64,000 bases of DNA. Source: SAR86 cluster bacterium AG-422-O05 (GTDB lineage: Bacteria > Pseudomonadota > Gammaproteobacteria > Magnimaribacterales > D2472). The stretch covers positions 1,125,817-1,189,816 of the forward strand of contig QCMW01000001.1 in assembly GCA_003213495.1 (NCBI GenBank), in the 5' to 3' direction. Positions 62,606-64,000 of this stretch are shown here, one piece after another. The translations under genes and the position numbers were made by a program. Each line of letters begins with the position of its first letter. Positions within the stretch are counted from its first letter, which is position 1. The notes beneath the pieces were generated by a model. It made no database searches. It saw only the letters and a list, made by a program, of their open reading frames with translations, and was not told the DNA's origin.

Positions 62606-64000
62606 TTACATATTCATAAATTTTTCTCTAAGCTTCGGCTTGTTAAATTTACCAGATGCTACTAATGGTAGATTTTTTTTTGAGAATTTAATTATGGCTG
62701 GAATTTTAAAAGCAGCTAATTTATCAATAAGAAACTCTTTCAAAGTCTCTTCATTAAGAGTCGAATTATCTTTTAAAAAAATTGAAGCGCATAGCAGTTC
62801 ACCTAGTCTTTCGTCAGGAATTCCAAAAACGCAAGCTTCTAAAACATCTGGATGTTTATATATTGCATTCTCTACTTCAGGACAAGCAATGTTTTCTCCA
62901 CCTCTTATAACCATATCCTTAATCCGATCTACAATATGTAAAAAAGGTCCATCAAATTTACCCATATCGCCGGATTTAAACCAACCCTCATCATTCATAC
63001 AATCAGATGTAGCCTCATCATTTCCCCAATAACCCAACATATTGGATTCAGATTTAATAGCAACCTCACCAATCATGCCCATTTCCAATTCATTCCAATT
63101 ATCATCAATTATTTTAATTTGAGTCAAAGGAGGAACAACTCTGCCTGCTGATGATGGATTGTTAATATACTCATCACCACTTGCAAGAGTACCTAATGCA
63201 TTTGTTTCGGTTAACCCATAACCGATACCGGGCCTGCCCTTAAAATTTTCATCCAATAATTTGACATGTTTGGCAGGACGAGGACCTCCTCCACCTCCAA
63301 GAGTTCTTAGAGATGACAAATCATATTTATTTCTATCAGGATGATTTAATAATTCCCAGGTTTGAGTTGGAACTCCAGTAATATCTGAAATTTTTTCTTC
63401 ATGAATTAATTTGATAGCTTCTCCTGCATCCCATTTTTTCATCATTACAACCTTTCTCCCAACAAGAATTGACATTAAAAATGCAACATGGCTTCCAGTT
63501 GCATGAAATAATGGCACACATAATAAAATTGATGACTCTGAGCTTGCTAATGGAGTGTCATCATTACCAAGTCTTTTTTCTCTCTCGCTTAAAATTGTTG
63601 AAATACATGCCCAACTAAACATGGATGATATTACTCCTCTATGAGAAGATAAGACCCCTTTTGGTTTTCCAGTTGAGCCCGATGTGTAATATATTGTTGC
63701 ATGATCATCTCTTGCAATTTCTATTGAAGGCCACTCATCAGGCTGATCTTTTATAAATTCATCAAATGATTTGAAATCTGAATCTGGTGTATAAGATGTA
63801 ATTATTTTTTGTACATCTAAGTCATCAAGTCCATGAATTCTTTTTTTATCTGCAAGAAGCAATTTTGCTTGGCAGTGACTCATTGCATATTTAATCTCAT
63901 CAGCCACCCACCATGAATTTAATGGAACGCAAACTGCTCCAATAGCTACAATGCCCATATAGGCAAATATAAATTCAGGATTATTTTGCATACAAATAGC
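62606..64000 (-). CDS. Acyl-CoA synthetase (AMP-dependent), 5' part outside window
   Basis: Adenylate-forming fatty acid/carboxylic acid:CoA ligase, missing its N-terminal ~60-80 residues, since the frame is open to the window edge (residues AIC precede the first Met). Visible motifs are YYTSGSTGKPKGVLSSHRG (ATP loop), GYGLTETNALGTLASGDE, EVAIKSESNMLGYWGN, WFKSGDMGKFDGPFLHIVDRIKDM and the C-terminal lysine motif NLPLVASGKFNKPKL. The acid substrate is unknown; fatty or aromatic acids are typical. It lies 74 bp upstream of phoB on the same strand with no strong terminator between. Confidence 0.94.
   Translation of the reverse strand, partial: AICMQNNPEFIFAYMGIVAIGAVCVPLNSWWVADEIKYAMSHCQAKLLLADKKRIHGLDDLDVQKIITSYTPDSDFKSFDEFIKDQPDEWPSIEIARDDHATIYYTSGSTGKPKGVLSSHRGVISSMFSWACISTILSEREKRLGNDDTPLASSESSILLCVPLFHATGSHVAFLMSILVGRKVVMMKKWDAGEAIKLIHEEKISDITGVPTQTWELLNHPDRNKYDLSSLRTLGGGGGPRPAKHVKLLDENFKGRPGIGYGLTETNALGTLASGDEYINNPSSAGRVVPPLTQIKIIDDNWNELEMGMIGEVAIKSESNMLGYWGNDEATSDCMNDEGWFKSGDMGKFDGPFLHIVDRIKDMVIRGGENIACPEVENAIYKHPDVLEACVFGIPDERLGELLCASIFLKDNSTLNEETLKEFLIDKLAAFKIPAIIKFSKKNLPLVASGKFNKPKLREKFMNM

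Noticed and set aside
62556..63032. 158-codon plus-strand frame over the end of the acyl-CoA synthetase gene
   Set aside because: It is antisense to the conserved C-terminal AMP-binding domain; composition and lack of homology mark it as spurious.

Overview
The window is AT-rich (roughly one third GC by eye), tightly packed DNA from a Gram-negative bacterium. Gene order ftsK-lolA-crcB-serS, a type II secretion cluster, five TonB-dependent receptors, LolA, TspO, GlnK-AmtB and PhoBR all point to a gammaproteobacterium. The low GC, short genes, 1-14 bp overlaps, many receptors and many lipid/ester-handling enzymes resemble a streamlined marine surface lineage such as SAR86; that assignment is inference. 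No rRNA, tRNA, CRISPR array, insertion sequence or prophage was seen.

Layout. 1-8.1 kb: two related TonB-dependent receptors (the first cut by the window edge) around a BCCT transporter, a YdjA-type nitroreductase, an S51 peptidase and a TPR-sulfotransferase. 8.2-14.8 kb: carboxylesterase, a PD-(D/E)XK nuclease, a second divergent BCCT transporter, two alpha/beta hydrolases and a KAS III-type condensing enzyme. 14.9-20.9 kb: TspO, a CNT nucleoside transporter paired with a 2-oxoglutarate/Fe(II) oxygenase, and a large Oar-like receptor. 21-26.3 kb: the housekeeping run ftsK-lolA-crcB-serS followed by a PhoD-like phosphoesterase. 26.4-31.6 kb: trxB-acuI, an SDR, then a porin-glnK-amtB operon behind a textbook sigma-54 promoter and closed by a strong terminator. 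31.7-37.4 kb: an unusual acyltransferase, GDPD, a UMF1 transporter, HIT, DedA, epoxide hydrolase and several one- or two-helix mini-proteins.

37.4-62.5 kb reads as a phosphorus-acquisition island. A beta-propeller phytase sits behind its own TonB receptor with a divergent TetR regulator; next are a PiT phosphate transporter and a PPK2-Ppx pair that can make and degrade polyphosphate. Then comes one long minus-strand array: phoB, phoR, a 987-residue outer-membrane lipoprotein built of two tandem repeats, a TonB receptor, and gspC-M. A good Pho box (60036-60053) lies directly in front of the lipoprotein gene, and weaker 11-bp-periodic relatives lie in front of the phytase receptor and the Oar-like receptor.

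Most interesting reading: PhoBR switches on a surface lipoprotein, a receptor and a dedicated type II secretion machine as one phosphate-starvation module, similar in idea to ElpS/T2SS of Caulobacter. A hairpin between the receptor and gspC may set the ratio of cargo to machine. The window ends in a truncated acyl-CoA synthetase.
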